Shown: positions 54,222-63,776 of the stretch, in pieces | Layout: each line of letters opens with the position of its first letter | Position numbering within the stretch: position 1 is the stretch's first letter | From: an uncultured Lachnospiraceae bacterium | GTDB lineage: Bacteria > Bacillota > Clostridia > Lachnospirales > Lachnospiraceae | NCBI GenBank assembly: GCA_910584725.1 | Contig: CAJUBE010000005.1 | Location: 62,001 to 126,000, forward strand | Reading direction: 5' to 3' | Length of the DNA stretch: 64,000 nt | The notes under the pieces: generated by a model | What the model was told of the DNA's origin: nothing | Database searches by the model: none | The model's input: only the letters and a program-made list of their open reading frames with translations | Program-made: the position numbers and the translations under genes

Positions 54222-55193
54222 ATGCAACATGAATTAATATCGGTGATTGTGCCGGTTTATAATATAGAGACATTTGTAGGAAGATGCATAAACAGTATAC
54301 TTTGCCAGACGTATGAAAATTTGGAGATCATTATTGTAAATGATGGTTCTACTGATCATAGTGGAGAAATTTGCCATGAAATTGCACTCAATGATTTCAG
54401 AATTCAGGTGATTGATCAAGAAAATTCAGGTCTTTCTGAGGCAAGAAATGCGGGGCTTCGGATCGCAAAGGGAGCATATGTAGCATTTGTTGACGGAGAT
54501 GATTACATTGATAATCAGATGTATGAAGTTCTACATGATCGGTTAATACAGGATGATTCTGATCTTGCTCTGTGTAATATTCGTTATGTAGATGAGAACG
54601 GATATTGCACAGATGAAAACAGATTTGATTTAAATAATGAAATATTATGTGAGAAAGAATTTTGGGGAAAATATTTTGGCAAATGTCATATGCCTTATGT
54701 AGTGTCTTGGAATAAACTGTATAAAACATGTATTTTTAAAAATATTACTTTTGATAAAGGTAAGATACATGAAGATGAATTCATTTTACATAAAATTGTT
54801 TCGCAATGCGAAAGAATTTCTGTCATAAAAGATTCTCTTTATAATTATGTGCAGAGATCAGGTAGTATAATGAATGTTTCTTACAGTGTTCAAAGATTGC
54901 AGGCAGTAGAGGCATGTAATCAAAGAATAAGCTACTTTGTAGAAAACGATTTGGACTTTACTGATTTGTTAATATTGAGGATGCTTGGGCTACTAGTGGA
55001 AGCCAGAGAAAACCTGGACTTTTCATATGAGATAAATAGAGAGAAATATAATGAGGTGCTGAGGAGCTATAAAAAAAGTTTTTGGTGTCATTTTAGGAAG
55101 TTGAATAGAATTTTAAAAATAAAGGGGTTGATGTTTTTGTACTGCAATCAAGGTTATTTATGGTTGAGGAGAGTTAGAAAAATCACCCGGTGA
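54222..55193 (+). CDS. Family 2 glycosyltransferase
   Basis: 323 residues from ATG 54222; ATG 54192 would overlap the previous gene. ISVIVPVYNIETFVGRCINS, IIVNDGSTDHSGEIC, YVAFVDGDDYIDN and IHEDEFILHKIV give the standard GT2 pattern. Related in style to the preceding GT2 gene but clearly divergent. Confidence 0.88.
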   Translation: MQHELISVIVPVYNIETFVGRCINSILCQTYENLEIIIVNDGSTDHSGEICHEIALNDFRIQVIDQENSGLSEARNAGLRIAKGAYVAFVDGDDYIDNQMYEVLHDRLIQDDSDLALCNIRYVDENGYCTDENRFDLNNEILCEKEFWGKYFGKCHMPYVVSWNKLYKTCIFKNITFDKGKIHEDEFILHKIVSQCERISVIKDSLYNYVQRSGSIMNVSYSVQRLQAVEACNQRISYFVENDLDFTDLLILRMLGLLVEARENLDFSYEINREKYNEVLRSYKKSFWCHFRKLNRILKIKGLMFLYCNQGYLWLRRVRKITR

Positions 55194-55237
55194 GTTATAG
55201 AGAGGAATTTAAAAGAAAATAGTTGAGAGAATCTGGA

Positions 55238-56311
55238 ATGAAACGGCGAGAAAGACTTAAGGAACATCTAAGAACAATAAAATATCAATGCGTTTTTATG
55301 CGTATTTGGATTCGCACTAAAGCGATCAGAGCATTTTGTCGCAATAAGAAATGCATATATTTTATTGCAACGCCATGTCACGGCAATTTGGGGGATCATG
55401 CGATCGTATATGCGCAGCATCAGTTAATGCGGGAAATGAAAATCGGAGAAAATGTCGTTGAAATCAGTCGCGGCGAATATGAAAGGTTAAAGAGCAGACT
55501 GCAGAATTTCATAAAAAAGGAAGACCTGATTATCATTGACGGTGGGGGGAATTTAGGTACGCTATGGATTGAGGAAGAGAATAAGATGCGGGATATAGTG
55601 CAGCGCTTTCCACATAACCCGATATTTATTTTCCCTCAGACTGCTTATTATGAGGAAAGCCAATGGGGAAAAGAGGAGCTTGAGCAGTCAACTGCTATCT
55701 ATAATGAACATTCCAAGCTGGTTATTTTTTGCCGTGATTTTGTTACATATCGCCTGGTGTCGACGAGGTTTGCAGGAGTTGCAGCATTTTATACGCCGGA
55801 CATGGTACCGTTTTTAAAAAATGTGCAGAAGAAGAGAAAGCGTAGAGGAATACTATTTTGCTTGCGTAGAGATTTAGAAGCGGCGTGTCCAGAGGAATTG
55901 GCAAATATCTTGAAAAGCTATTTTGTGAAAAGAGGATATGAGACAAGGAATACATCTACTGTTATAGCGAATGGCGTCTCCAAAAGAACCAGAAAAAGGA
56001 AACTGCAGATAAAATGGAAGGAGCTTTCAGCCGCAGAGTTGGTTATTACAGATCGGCTTCATGGAATGATTTTCTGTGCTATTACTGGGACGCCATGTGT
56101 TGCTCTGGATAATATCAGCCATAAAGTTCGGGAGGGCTATGAGTGGATTAAATATTTGCCATATATTTCCTTTTGTGATAATTATGGGAATGAACTTTTG
56201 TATAAAATAAATACCCGGCTGGAAGACAGAGAGGATTTCAGTTTTGATAGAGAACCATTGGAACCATATTACAATCAAATAAAAAAGGAAGTAAAGAAGG
56301 CTTTTAATTAG
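55238..56311 (+). CDS. Polysaccharide pyruvyl transferase family protein
   Basis: 357 residues from ATG 55238 (TTG 55223 also possible). TPCHGNLGDHAIVYA, IIDGGGNLGTLW, the central FIFPQTAYY and the C-terminal ITDRLHGMIFCAITGTPC are typical of this family (CsaB/WcaK type), including the conserved His of DRLHG. It probably adds a ketal-linked pyruvate to a sugar of the polymer, bringing negative charge. 121 bases precede the next gene. Confidence 0.87.
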   Translation: MKRRERLKEHLRTIKYQCVFMRIWIRTKAIRAFCRNKKCIYFIATPCHGNLGDHAIVYAQHQLMREMKIGENVVEISRGEYERLKSRLQNFIKKEDLIIIDGGGNLGTLWIEEENKMRDIVQRFPHNPIFIFPQTAYYEESQWGKEELEQSTAIYNEHSKLVIFCRDFVTYRLVSTRFAGVAAFYTPDMVPFLKNVQKKRKRRGILFCLRRDLEAACPEELANILKSYFVKRGYETRNTSTVIANGVSKRTRKRKLQIKWKELSAAELVITDRLHGMIFCAITGTPCVALDNISHKVREGYEWIKYLPYISFCDNYGNELLYKINTRLEDREDFSFDREPLEPYYNQIKKEVKKAFN

Positions 56312-56431
56312 GGGTAAAATCATAGCCATTCTTGTAAAGTTTCGTGGCTTTCTAAATATCAGGATGTAAAATAAGGGAAAGGGACATGATGTTTTTGCTC
56401 TAAATTACTCTAAAAATATCATAAATGAGAA

Positions 56432-57529
56432 ATGGAGAAAATTGTAAGATTTGTAGAATGTTTAGTTCCTGTTTCACAATGTAATTTAAAGTGTAGTTAC
56501 TGTTATGTGATTCAGGAAAATAGAAGGAATGTAAACACAACTGGATTTTGCCGTACGCCGAAAGAAATTGGCTATGCATTTAATAAAAAACGCTGGGGAG
56601 GCACAATGCTGGTCAGTTTGTGTGGCTTTGGGGAGACTTTGATTCCAGCAGATATGCCGGATATTATTTACAATATTTTAAAACAGGGACACTTTGTTAA
56701 TGTTACGAATAATGGAACAATGAGCTCACGCTTTAATGAGATTATCAAATTCCCGCCTGCTATGCTTAAACGTCTTTGTTTTTCCTTTTCATTACATTAT
56801 ATAGAGTTGAAACGAACAAATAATTTACAGACATTTATTGACAATGTCAAAATGGTAAAGGCGGCAGGATGTTCTATACTTGTCCAGTTAAATTTGGCGG
56901 ATGAATATATTTCCTGTATGGACGAGATAAAGGAAATGTGCTTGGAAAATTTTGGTGCTTATCCCCAAGTAGCACTTACACGAAAGGAAGAAGGGGGTTT
57001 TTCTATTTATTCAAATTATACAAATGATGAATACATAGCATATGGAAAAACTTTTCGATCTCCATTATTTGATTTTACATGTAAAAATTTTAATGTAAAG
57101 AGGAGTGAATTTTGTTATGCAGGAGATTGGAGCTTTGTACTGGATCTTGGGACTGGTGATTTGAAAAGCTGCTATTTTTCCAAAGCATTCTATAATATAT
57201 ATGATAAGCCGAATGAAAAGATAAAGGCATTGGCGGTCGGCTCTAATTGTCACAATTCGTATTGTGTTAATTCGAGCCATTTTATGGCACTCGGCGTTAT
57301 TCCAAGTATTTCTTGCCCAAGTTATGCGGACCTAAGAAATCGCGAAGAAGCAGATTGGTATACAAAGGAAATGAACAACTTCTTAAATACCAGATTATAT
57401 GAAGGAAATAAGCAATATAGCCTATTTAAGAAATTGGGCGTTAATATTTATTTTAAAGCTTATTATACAACTCTTCGAATAGGTAGAGTTTTAAAGAAGG
57501 GCGTACATAAAGTAGTGCGATTAAAATAG
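56432..57529 (+). CDS. Radical SAM protein within the capsule locus
   Basis: 365 residues. The cluster motif CNLKCSYCYV is at about residues 17-26, with CGFGETLIP and VTNNGT as further radical SAM features. More cysteines later (FTCKNF, FCYAGDW, SCYFSK, NCHNSYCVNSSHF and SCPSYADL) suggest a SPASM-like second cluster. Its function in a polysaccharide locus is unknown; sugar modification or peptide modification are both possible. It has the AT-rich composition of its neighbours, so it seems to belong to the locus. Confidence 0.85.
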   Translation: MEKIVRFVECLVPVSQCNLKCSYCYVIQENRRNVNTTGFCRTPKEIGYAFNKKRWGGTMLVSLCGFGETLIPADMPDIIYNILKQGHFVNVTNNGTMSSRFNEIIKFPPAMLKRLCFSFSLHYIELKRTNNLQTFIDNVKMVKAAGCSILVQLNLADEYISCMDEIKEMCLENFGAYPQVALTRKEEGGFSIYSNYTNDEYIAYGKTFRSPLFDFTCKNFNVKRSEFCYAGDWSFVLDLGTGDLKSCYFSKAFYNIYDKPNEKIKALAVGSNCHNSYCVNSSHFMALGVIPSISCPSYADLRNREEADWYTKEMNNFLNTRLYEGNKQYSLFKKLGVNIYFKAYYTTLRIGRVLKKGVHKVVRLK

Positions 57530-57560
57530 ATGAAGACTAGGCATTGTATTAAAGAGGCAG

Positions 57561-59105
57561 ATGAAAAATATCAAATATAGGAATGCGATGAAATCACGAA
57601 CAGAAAATTCGGCGCATAACTTCTTGAACAATATTATTGCGCAAGTTACAACAATTTTTTTGAGTTTTTTTTCAAGAACAATATTTATAGATTGTTTAGG
57701 AGAAGAGTATCTTGGATTAAACGGCCTTTTCTCTAATATTATAACTGTACTTTCGTTGGCGGAATTGGGTATAGGTACGGCGATTGTTTATACCATGTAT
57801 AAACCGATAGCTGAGGGCGATACGAAAAAGATCGCCGCATTAGTCGGATACTATAGGCGGCTATATTCTATCCTCGCATTGGTGGTAGCTGGAATTGGGG
57901 TAGCATTTTATCCATTTTTGGATTTCTTTATTAATATTGACGGGGACATACCATATATAAAGTATTATTACTTTCTCTTCTTAATTCAAACAGTTTCCAG
58001 CTATTTAATCGTTTATAAGACATCTGTTTTGATAGCAGACCAGAAGAACTATCTTATAACAAAAAACGAAATAATTGGGAATTTTGTATCTGTTATATGC
58101 CAAATAATTGTATTGAAAATAACGCGCAGCTATGCGTTGTATACGATTGTGCACATCGTAGCAGGACTGGCGGTAAATTGGCTTAATTCAAAAAAAGCGG
58201 TAAAGCATTATCCTTATATTTTGGAAAAGCATATTCTTTCGAGGGAAGAGAAGAGGAATATATGGATTAATATAAAGTCCATGTTTACTTACCGGGTTGG
58301 AGGTGTGATTTTAAACAATACTGATAATTTGCTTATTTCAAGGTTCATAGGTACTGGGACTGTAGGATTTTATTCGAATTATAGTATGCTGATTAGTAAA
58401 GTTTCAAATGTTGTGAACTTGATTTTTACATCTATTCAGGCAAGCCTGGGTAACTATAACGCGGAAAAAGAAGGAAGAGATTTATATGGCATGTTTAAAA
58501 TAATTTCATTTATTGAATATTGGGTGTATGCATTCTGCTCGGTTTCATTTTGCCTGTTAACAAATGATTTTGTTACGGTTTGGCTAGGGGAGCGATTTGT
58601 TTTGGCAGATAACATATTATATGTGTGTGTACTTAACTTTTACATTCAAGGAGTATTATATCCGATTTGGTGTTATAGAAATACTACAGGACTTTTTAAG
58701 GATACTCGTTTAATGATGTATTTTGCTGCTGTAATTAATTTAATATTATCAATTATATTAGGATTGAAATGCGGACTTTTCGGGGTCTTAATATCAACTG
58801 CAATTGCCAGAATTGCTACTAATCTTTGGTATGAGCCTTATATTTTGTTCAAGAAATACTTTAATATAAATGTAAAAAAGTATTATCTAATAGAACTGGA
58901 CAGAATTATTAAAATCGGATTGTTTATTGTAATATCACAATTTCTTTTTAACAAGATTCAGATTGAGTCAGTAAGCATTTTATTAACAATAAAAACATGT
59001 TATTGTATTTTATTACCTAATTTTTTGTTATGGGTAGAAAACAGAAAAAAGGCAGAATATTCCTATGTATTGCAAAGAATGATCAAATTAATATATAAAA
59101 AATAA
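57561..59105 (+). CDS. Wzx-type polysaccharide flippase
   Basis: 514 residues, about twelve to fourteen membrane helices, MATE/PST fold. NNIIAQVTTIFLSFFSRTIFI at the start and LGLNGLFSNIITVLSLAELGIG are typical of the oligosaccharide flippase family. It moves the lipid-linked repeat unit across the membrane for the EpsG-like polymerase. It is the last clearly intact core gene of the locus before the VanZ fragment. Confidence 0.9.
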   Translation: MKNIKYRNAMKSRTENSAHNFLNNIIAQVTTIFLSFFSRTIFIDCLGEEYLGLNGLFSNIITVLSLAELGIGTAIVYTMYKPIAEGDTKKIAALVGYYRRLYSILALVVAGIGVAFYPFLDFFINIDGDIPYIKYYYFLFLIQTVSSYLIVYKTSVLIADQKNYLITKNEIIGNFVSVICQIIVLKITRSYALYTIVHIVAGLAVNWLNSKKAVKHYPYILEKHILSREEKRNIWINIKSMFTYRVGGVILNNTDNLLISRFIGTGTVGFYSNYSMLISKVSNVVNLIFTSIQASLGNYNAEKEGRDLYGMFKIISFIEYWVYAFCSVSFCLLTNDFVTVWLGERFVLADNILYVCVLNFYIQGVLYPIWCYRNTTGLFKDTRLMMYFAAVINLILSIILGLKCGLFGVLISTAIARIATNLWYEPYILFKKYFNINVKKYYLIELDRIIKIGLFIVISQFLFNKIQIESVSILLTIKTCYCILLPNFLLWVENRKKAEYSYVLQRMIKLIYKK

Positions 59106-59138
59106 TGTAATTTATATGAAGTTTTTTCTGCAGAAAAG

Positions 59139-59393
59139 TTGACAGATGTTTTTTGTGGCGGCTTTGGTTGGTTTTTCTTCGCTATTCTATTGAGAAAGCC
59201 GGGAAATTATGGCGGCATCAACTTGCACTTTCTAGCCAGGTGGAATGCAAACGACAACCAGAGAGCATTTTTGCTTGCGAAAGACATTATGTTTATTCCG
59301 CTCGGTGTTTTGCTCCCGATGTTTGGCAGGATATTTGCATATGTATTAAGTAAGCTAATCAATTTGTTGTTTCATTTTGCGGAAAACGAATGA
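59139..59393 (+). pseudogene. Truncated VanZ family fragment
   Basis: 84 residues with no complete domain. KPGNYGGINLHFLARWNANDNQ and IMFIPLGVLLPMFGRIF are clearly related to the intact VanZ protein at 62026-62685 (EPGNYGGIDWRFLVRWNENDNQ and IMFIPFGVLFPMLGKVF). The first transmembrane segments and the C-terminal third are missing. The TTG 59139 start has no good ribosome site. A decayed paralogue or leftover of a past rearrangement. Confidence 0.75.
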
Positions 59394-59493
59394 AAATAAT
59401 ATAACAGTGAATTATGTTACATTATTGATAAATCATATGACAAAAATTTTAGGATCTTATCTTGTCATTATTTTTTAACAGAGAGGAATTACG

Positions 59494-60603
59494 ATGATTG
59501 AACCGCAGGCCGTTTTTAAAACACATAAATATGATAGCTGGATGAACAAAGAGGATTCATATAGATTGAAAGGAATTGCTATCATTATGATGGTGTCTAT
59601 GCATTTGATGAAAACGGAGTGGATTAAATATCATGAAATGTTGTGGGATGTGGAAATAAATGGTCATTATCTTTCGTACCTCATTACACAGTCAATTCAT
59701 TCAAGCACTGCAATATTTGCCTTCATTTCTGGATATGCGTGGGGAGGGGGTAAAATAGGGAATAGTACAAAGAGATTAGAAAAGATTATTTCAATATATG
59801 TCAGTTATTGGGTTGCGACTTTATTCGTAAATTTACCTTGTCTACTGCTAAACGGAACCTTAAATATAAATGGTATCGGAGATATCATTTTGTGCTTGGC
59901 TGCAGTGTCTTCAAAATTGTCAACATATTGCTGGTATGTTGCTTTTTTTGGAGCCGCTGTAATAACATTTCCAATATTTAAAATTATTATAGATAACTGG
60001 AATTTGAATATTTGTATAAATATTATTTTAATAATTGTTTTTTTTTATGGCATAAGAGTAGGTGTTAAAATCCTGTCGCATCTGGGATTTTATAATAGTA
60101 TAATGGGAAATTTTTTGTCTGACTATTGCGCAACGATGCCAATAGTGTTAATTGGATACATTGTACGCCAAAGTGATTTATTCGGCTATATAAATTACAG
60201 ATTTAAACACATGAGAAAGGAAACTATTGCGATTTTTCTGTTTTCTGCAATATCGATAATACGGGGATATCTGGTTATTGTTTTAAACTTTAAGTCAAAT
60301 TTGGAAGCATTATGGATTATAATTGAAATCTATAGTTTGGTTATTGTTAGCAGAAAAATATGTGCAGTAAAATGTATAGATATGTTATTAAAATGGCTGG
60401 GTGCACACAGCTTGTATATCTGGTTAATTCATTCTATTTTCGGGTATGCACATATTCAAAAATTCACATATATCTTACATGTACCACTAATGATAATTAT
60501 AATGGTTATGGCAATATCAGCTTTGATCGCTATTCCAGTTAATTATTTAGATAAAAAAATACAGAATATAAAAATGGTGGACAATAGATGGAATACATCT
60601 TGA
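59494..60603 (+). CDS. Membrane acyltransferase (family 3, OafA-like)
   Basis: 369 residues, about ten helices. The first helix carries RLKGIAIIMMVSMHLM with the conserved Arg and His of acyltransferase family 3; YCWYVAFFGAAV and WLGAHSLYIWLIHS later are typical. It probably adds acetyl or similar groups to capsule sugars. AT-rich like the locus. GAGAGGAATT precedes ATG 59494. Confidence 0.87.
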   Translation: MIEPQAVFKTHKYDSWMNKEDSYRLKGIAIIMMVSMHLMKTEWIKYHEMLWDVEINGHYLSYLITQSIHSSTAIFAFISGYAWGGGKIGNSTKRLEKIISIYVSYWVATLFVNLPCLLLNGTLNINGIGDIILCLAAVSSKLSTYCWYVAFFGAAVITFPIFKIIIDNWNLNICINIILIIVFFYGIRVGVKILSHLGFYNSIMGNFLSDYCATMPIVLIGYIVRQSDLFGYINYRFKHMRKETIAIFLFSAISIIRGYLVIVLNFKSNLEALWIIIEIYSLVIVSRKICAVKCIDMLLKWLGAHSLYIWLIHSIFGYAHIQKFTYILHVPLMIIIMVMAISALIAIPVNYLDKKIQNIKMVDNRWNTS

Positions 60604-60939
60604 TGATTATGAATTGTAATATGAAACTTTGTAATTGTGGTACTGAAATCCGCGTTTTCATATCTTCCCGACGGCAGCTTTTAGCTGGTTCTTTCATGTG
60701 GACATATCATGTCTAATAATTGACGATTCTCTCAAGCAAGCTGGGAAATTTTGCGGTAATATTTAAGAGAATAACAATTGGTAGTGGTACATATTTTTCA
60801 AAATGATGTATGTATTGGCAAACGGCTGTTATAGGAGACTGTGTTTCTGTACCTTGACAATTTCATACTTACATTGGAATTGATGCGGGAGATTTTATGA
60901 AATAAACGGCAAAACGTTCATGCCTGTTCAAAAATGATA
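60604..60939. other. 336-base AT-rich gap without a recognisable gene
   Basis: No open frame with ribosome site and no clear hairpin terminator. It separates the capsule locus from the degraded accessory zone; the strong promoter at 60940 follows. Confidence 0.5.
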
Positions 60940-60992
60940 TTGACATCCAACGGCAGACCCGTTAGAATAAACCTAATCAAAGAAATTCTAAC
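60940..60992 (+). promoter_or_regulatory. Strong promoter with palindrome over the -10 box
   Basis: Perfect TTGACA (60940-60945), 17-base spacer and TAGAAT (60963-60968). An inverted repeat GTTAGAAT (60961-60968) and ATTCTAAC (60985-60992) covers the -10 box and start site, so a repressor may bind there. It reads toward the broken Rpn-type gene. Confidence 0.7.
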
Positions 60993-61128
60993 AGGTGTGC
61001 GCTCTGCACGTTCAAGACAGATTCTGTCGGATTTTCTTTATTAACACAACAGAAAACGGCAGGAGAAGACGGAGCGGCGCAGGCCTTTGCGGCATATCGT
61101 ATCCTGCCACAGAAAGGGAGGATGACAT

Positions 61129-61927
61129 ATGTCAAGAAAAAGGAAAAAAGCTTGAGATTGTAACGATCGAAAGCGCAGTTTATGTGGTGATGAAAAATGA
61201 CCTTGCCTATATTCTGTCAGGCACATTAAGCATGTATGAGCACCAGAGTACATATAGTCCGAACCTACCGGTAAGGTTTCTGATCTATCTGGCACAGGAA
61301 TATCAGATGGTGATAGACAAAGCGGAGAGAAGTCTGTATGGAACCGGACAGATCAGCCTGCCCACACCCCAGTGTGTTGTCTTTTACAATGGTATGAAAG
61401 AGATGCCGGAGGAACAGACGCTCAGACTGTCGGATGCTTTTGAAAATAAGAGAGCGAAAGCCGATGTGGAGCTGACCGTGCGGATGCTGAACATCAACTA
61501 TGGACACAATAAGCTTCTGATGGAGAAGTGCAGGATTTTGGAGGAGTATTCTAAGCTGGTGGCTGTTATGAGGGAACGGATGCTTACTGAAAAGGAAACA
61601 CAGACAGCCTTAAACCAAGCTGTGGATTACTGCATAGAGAACGATATATTAAAAGGATTTTTGTTAAAGAACCGTGCGGAGGTGTTGGGGATGCTGCTGG
61701 AAGAGTTTGATGCAGAAAAATATGAGAGAACATTACGCAGTGAAGGACGGGAAGAAGGACGGGAGGAAGGAAGAGAAGAAGGACGGGAGGAAGGAGAAGA
61801 AAAGGTAAACAGGCTCGGCATTCTTTTGACAGAGGCGGGGCGGGAAAACGACTTCTTAAGATCCCTGTCGGACCGGAAATTTCAGAAAAGATTGTTTGTT
61901 GAATTTGGTCTGGAGGATGAAAAGTAA
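61129..61927 (+). pseudogene. Rpn family recombination-promoting nuclease/transposase, N-terminus lost and frameshifted
   Basis: The body (LEIVTIESAVYVVMKNDLAYIL, then SMYEHQSTYSPNLPVRFLIY and PQCVVFYNG) is the PD-(D/E)xK-type Rpn domain, followed by LNINYGHNKLLMEKC and a tail repeating EGRE. ATG 61129 has an ideal GGGAGG site, but its frame stops after eight codons (MSRKRKKA); one A fewer in the A6 run would join it to LEIVTIE. About 40 residues normal at the family N-terminus are absent, so an internal deletion has happened. The longer open frame starting near 60995 crosses the promoter leader and is not a real start. Confidence 0.75.
61509..61725 (+). repeat. Direct repeat, copy 1 (within the Rpn-type gene)
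   Basis: 217 bases from ATAAGCTTCTGATGG matching 63784-64000 with only three or four differences. The second copy runs out of the window, so the full length is unknown. The repeats flank the VanZ gene, transposase remnant and hydrolase gene. Confidence 0.9.
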
Positions 61928-61952
61928 AGGAGAACAAACTAAAGCATAGTCC

Positions 61953-62001
61953 AAAAATCTGATGTAAGATATGGAATTGCCCTAAATTACATCAGATTTT
62001 T
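61953..62001 (+). terminator. Terminator after the Rpn-type gene
   Basis: AAAAATCTGATGTAA and TTACATCAGATTTTT form a perfect 15-bp stem with a 19-base loop, ending in T-rich sequence; it may act on both strands. Confidence 0.75.
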
Positions 62002-62025
62002 GCATTTAGTTATGGAGTGTTTTAA

Positions 62026-62685
62026 ATGAATCAAGGCATTCTTTTATCCGGCAGTACTTATAAGACAGCATTGAACGAAATGACACAGGTAAAAACCCTC
62101 GTAATCATGCAGCTGAAATCTGCACTGGGGTACCTTCCCCGTGGCTGTATATATGCAGCCGGGTTCACGTGCGCCGTACTTTTCATGGGCGCCATATGGA
62201 AATTTGGCCTGCACAGAAAAGTTGGCAAATATTTCTGGCAGCGTCTTTTGGTCGGATTTTTCTTCTTTGTCTATATATACTGTGTCCTGCAGCTGACGAT
62301 TTTTTCCAGGGAGCCCGGAAATTATGGCGGCATCGATTGGCGTTTTCTGGTCAGGTGGAATGAAAATGACAATCAGAAAGCTTTTTTGCTCGCAAATATC
62401 ATAATGTTTATTCCCTTCGGGGTTTTGTTTCCGATGCTTGGAAAGGTTTTTGTACATATTTTAGTATCGCTGCCAACGGCCATGGCTTGCAGTATATGTA
62501 TAGAAGCCTTGCAGCTAAAATATCAGCTTGGATTTTGCCAGTTAGACGACGTAGCAGCGAACACGGTAGGATTTCTGATTGGTTTTCTTATTTTTCTGAT
62601 GCTGCAGGATGTTTATTTATTTGCAGTTTGGTTACTATGCTGTTGCGAGTCAAGAAATGTCAGGGACGGGGATGTTCCCAAGTGA
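62026..62685 (+). CDS. VanZ family membrane protein
   Basis: 219 residues, five helices. The VanZ pattern is seen in EPGNYGGIDWRFLVRWNENDNQ, NIIMFIPFGVLFPML, SICIEALQ (acidic residue in helix) and GFCQLDDVAANTVGFLIGF. VanZ gives teicoplanin resistance in enterococci, but most chromosomal relatives have unknown roles, often in surface polymer loci. GGAG precedes ATG 62026. A truncated paralogue lies at 59139-59393. Confidence 0.87.
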   Translation: MNQGILLSGSTYKTALNEMTQVKTLVIMQLKSALGYLPRGCIYAAGFTCAVLFMGAIWKFGLHRKVGKYFWQRLLVGFFFFVYIYCVLQLTIFSREPGNYGGIDWRFLVRWNENDNQKAFLLANIIMFIPFGVLFPMLGKVFVHILVSLPTAMACSICIEALQLKYQLGFCQLDDVAANTVGFLIGFLIFLMLQDVYLFAVWLLCCCESRNVRDGDVPK

Positions 62686-62862
62686 TACAGGTAATGCTGC
62701 CAAGCTGCTTCGTATGGCATTGGGGGCCTGATCCTCCAGACAAAAATTCATTCTGCCGACGGCGAGCTTGTGGAACAGATCACGGAGACCTCATTTATAT
62801 TTATCAGGCATAAATTAAAATCTAGTAAAATCAGTGGGTTTGACGATTTAATAGTTGCCTAA
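62672..62862 (+). pseudogene. Frameshifted fragment of an IS transposase (DUF772/IS1182-like N-terminal region)
   Basis: Frame 1 reads MFPSDTGNAAKLLRMALGA then stops; the next frame continues LILQTKIHSADGELVEQITETSFIF. Inserting one C after GGGGGCC joins them as ...RMALGALILQTK. This matches my memory of transposases with GNxAKPLRMALGxLIIQ...SDxELVEQITENP; no search was done. Only about 60 residues remain and no terminal inverted repeats were found. Confidence 0.5.
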
Positions 62863-62892
62863 AGGTCATCAATACAAAAGGAGGACAGTGTT

Positions 62893-63765
62893 ATGAAGAG
62901 AAACCACAAAAAGAAAGCGCAATATGATCATAGCGGGTTCAAACGGTCTTTTGTAGAGAACCTTGAAGTTATCTGCGCACATGCAAAAGGGGAAGCAAGG
63001 GGAAGCATTGTCTTTGTGCATGGCGTATGCCACGGTGCATGGTGCTGGGAAAATTTCCTGAGGGATTTTTCGGATAGAGGATATGACTGTTTCGCCTTGA
63101 GCTTGCGAGGGCATGGGAACAGTGCCAGCCATGGTTTGCGCAAACAGTTATATTCCGTAGCATGCTATGTCAGTGATGTAAAGAAAGTAGTTGAACAATG
63201 TAGTAAAAAGGCGCACGAAAAACCATTTCTGATGGGGCATTCCATGGGCGGTGCAATCGTGCAGCAATATATAGATAAATATTCGGAAACGATCAAGGGC
63301 GCGATACTGCTGGCTCCTGTGACGGCAGAGGGGATGGGATGGAAATGCTGCGGTAGGTTAGCGAGTTCAAAAAGTGGTTGGTGTTCTTTGCTTACCATAT
63401 TGTTCGGATGGAACGTGAAACAATGGTTGAAAAATTCCACTTTTTTTGTGGCGATGGATCCGGATGGCGATACCACGCCAAGAATCGTTGATGAGGATAA
63501 GCTTGCCCGTTATAACAAACTTTTATGTGCCGAATCCGTAAGGGCTGTGTGGGGCCTGATTCACTATAAACTGAGTGGCGCTGTAAATATCCCTGTCTTT
63601 GTTATAGGTTCAGATACGGATGCCTTTTTCCCAGCAGATTCATTGAAAAAGACAGCTGGATTTTACGGGACGACGCCGACGATATTAAACGGATTATGCC
63701 ATGATATCATGCTGGACCCGGAATGGGAACAGGCGGCGCAGGCGATTGGGGAATTTCTTAAATGA
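62893..63765 (+). CDS. Alpha/beta hydrolase
   Basis: 290 residues. HGVCHGAWCWENFL is the oxyanion region, GHSMGGAIVQ carries the nucleophile Ser, and the acid and base lie in GSDTDAFFP and LCHDIMLDPEWE. AAAGGAGG precedes ATG 62893. It could be an esterase, lipase or lactonase; specificity cannot be judged. It lies between the two direct repeats, next to VanZ and the transposase remnant, suggesting an accessory insertion. Confidence 0.85.
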   Translation: MKRNHKKKAQYDHSGFKRSFVENLEVICAHAKGEARGSIVFVHGVCHGAWCWENFLRDFSDRGYDCFALSLRGHGNSASHGLRKQLYSVACYVSDVKKVVEQCSKKAHEKPFLMGHSMGGAIVQQYIDKYSETIKGAILLAPVTAEGMGWKCCGRLASSKSGWCSLLTILFGWNVKQWLKNSTFFVAMDPDGDTTPRIVDEDKLARYNKLLCAESVRAVWGLIHYKLSGAVNIPVFVIGSDTDAFFPADSLKKTAGFYGTTPTILNGLCHDIMLDPEWEQAAQAIGEFLK

Positions 63766-63776
63766 TACAAATATGA

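Noticed and set aside
60995..61128. N-terminal extension of the Rpn-type protein
   Set aside because: It crosses the leader between promoter and ribosome site and does not resemble the family.
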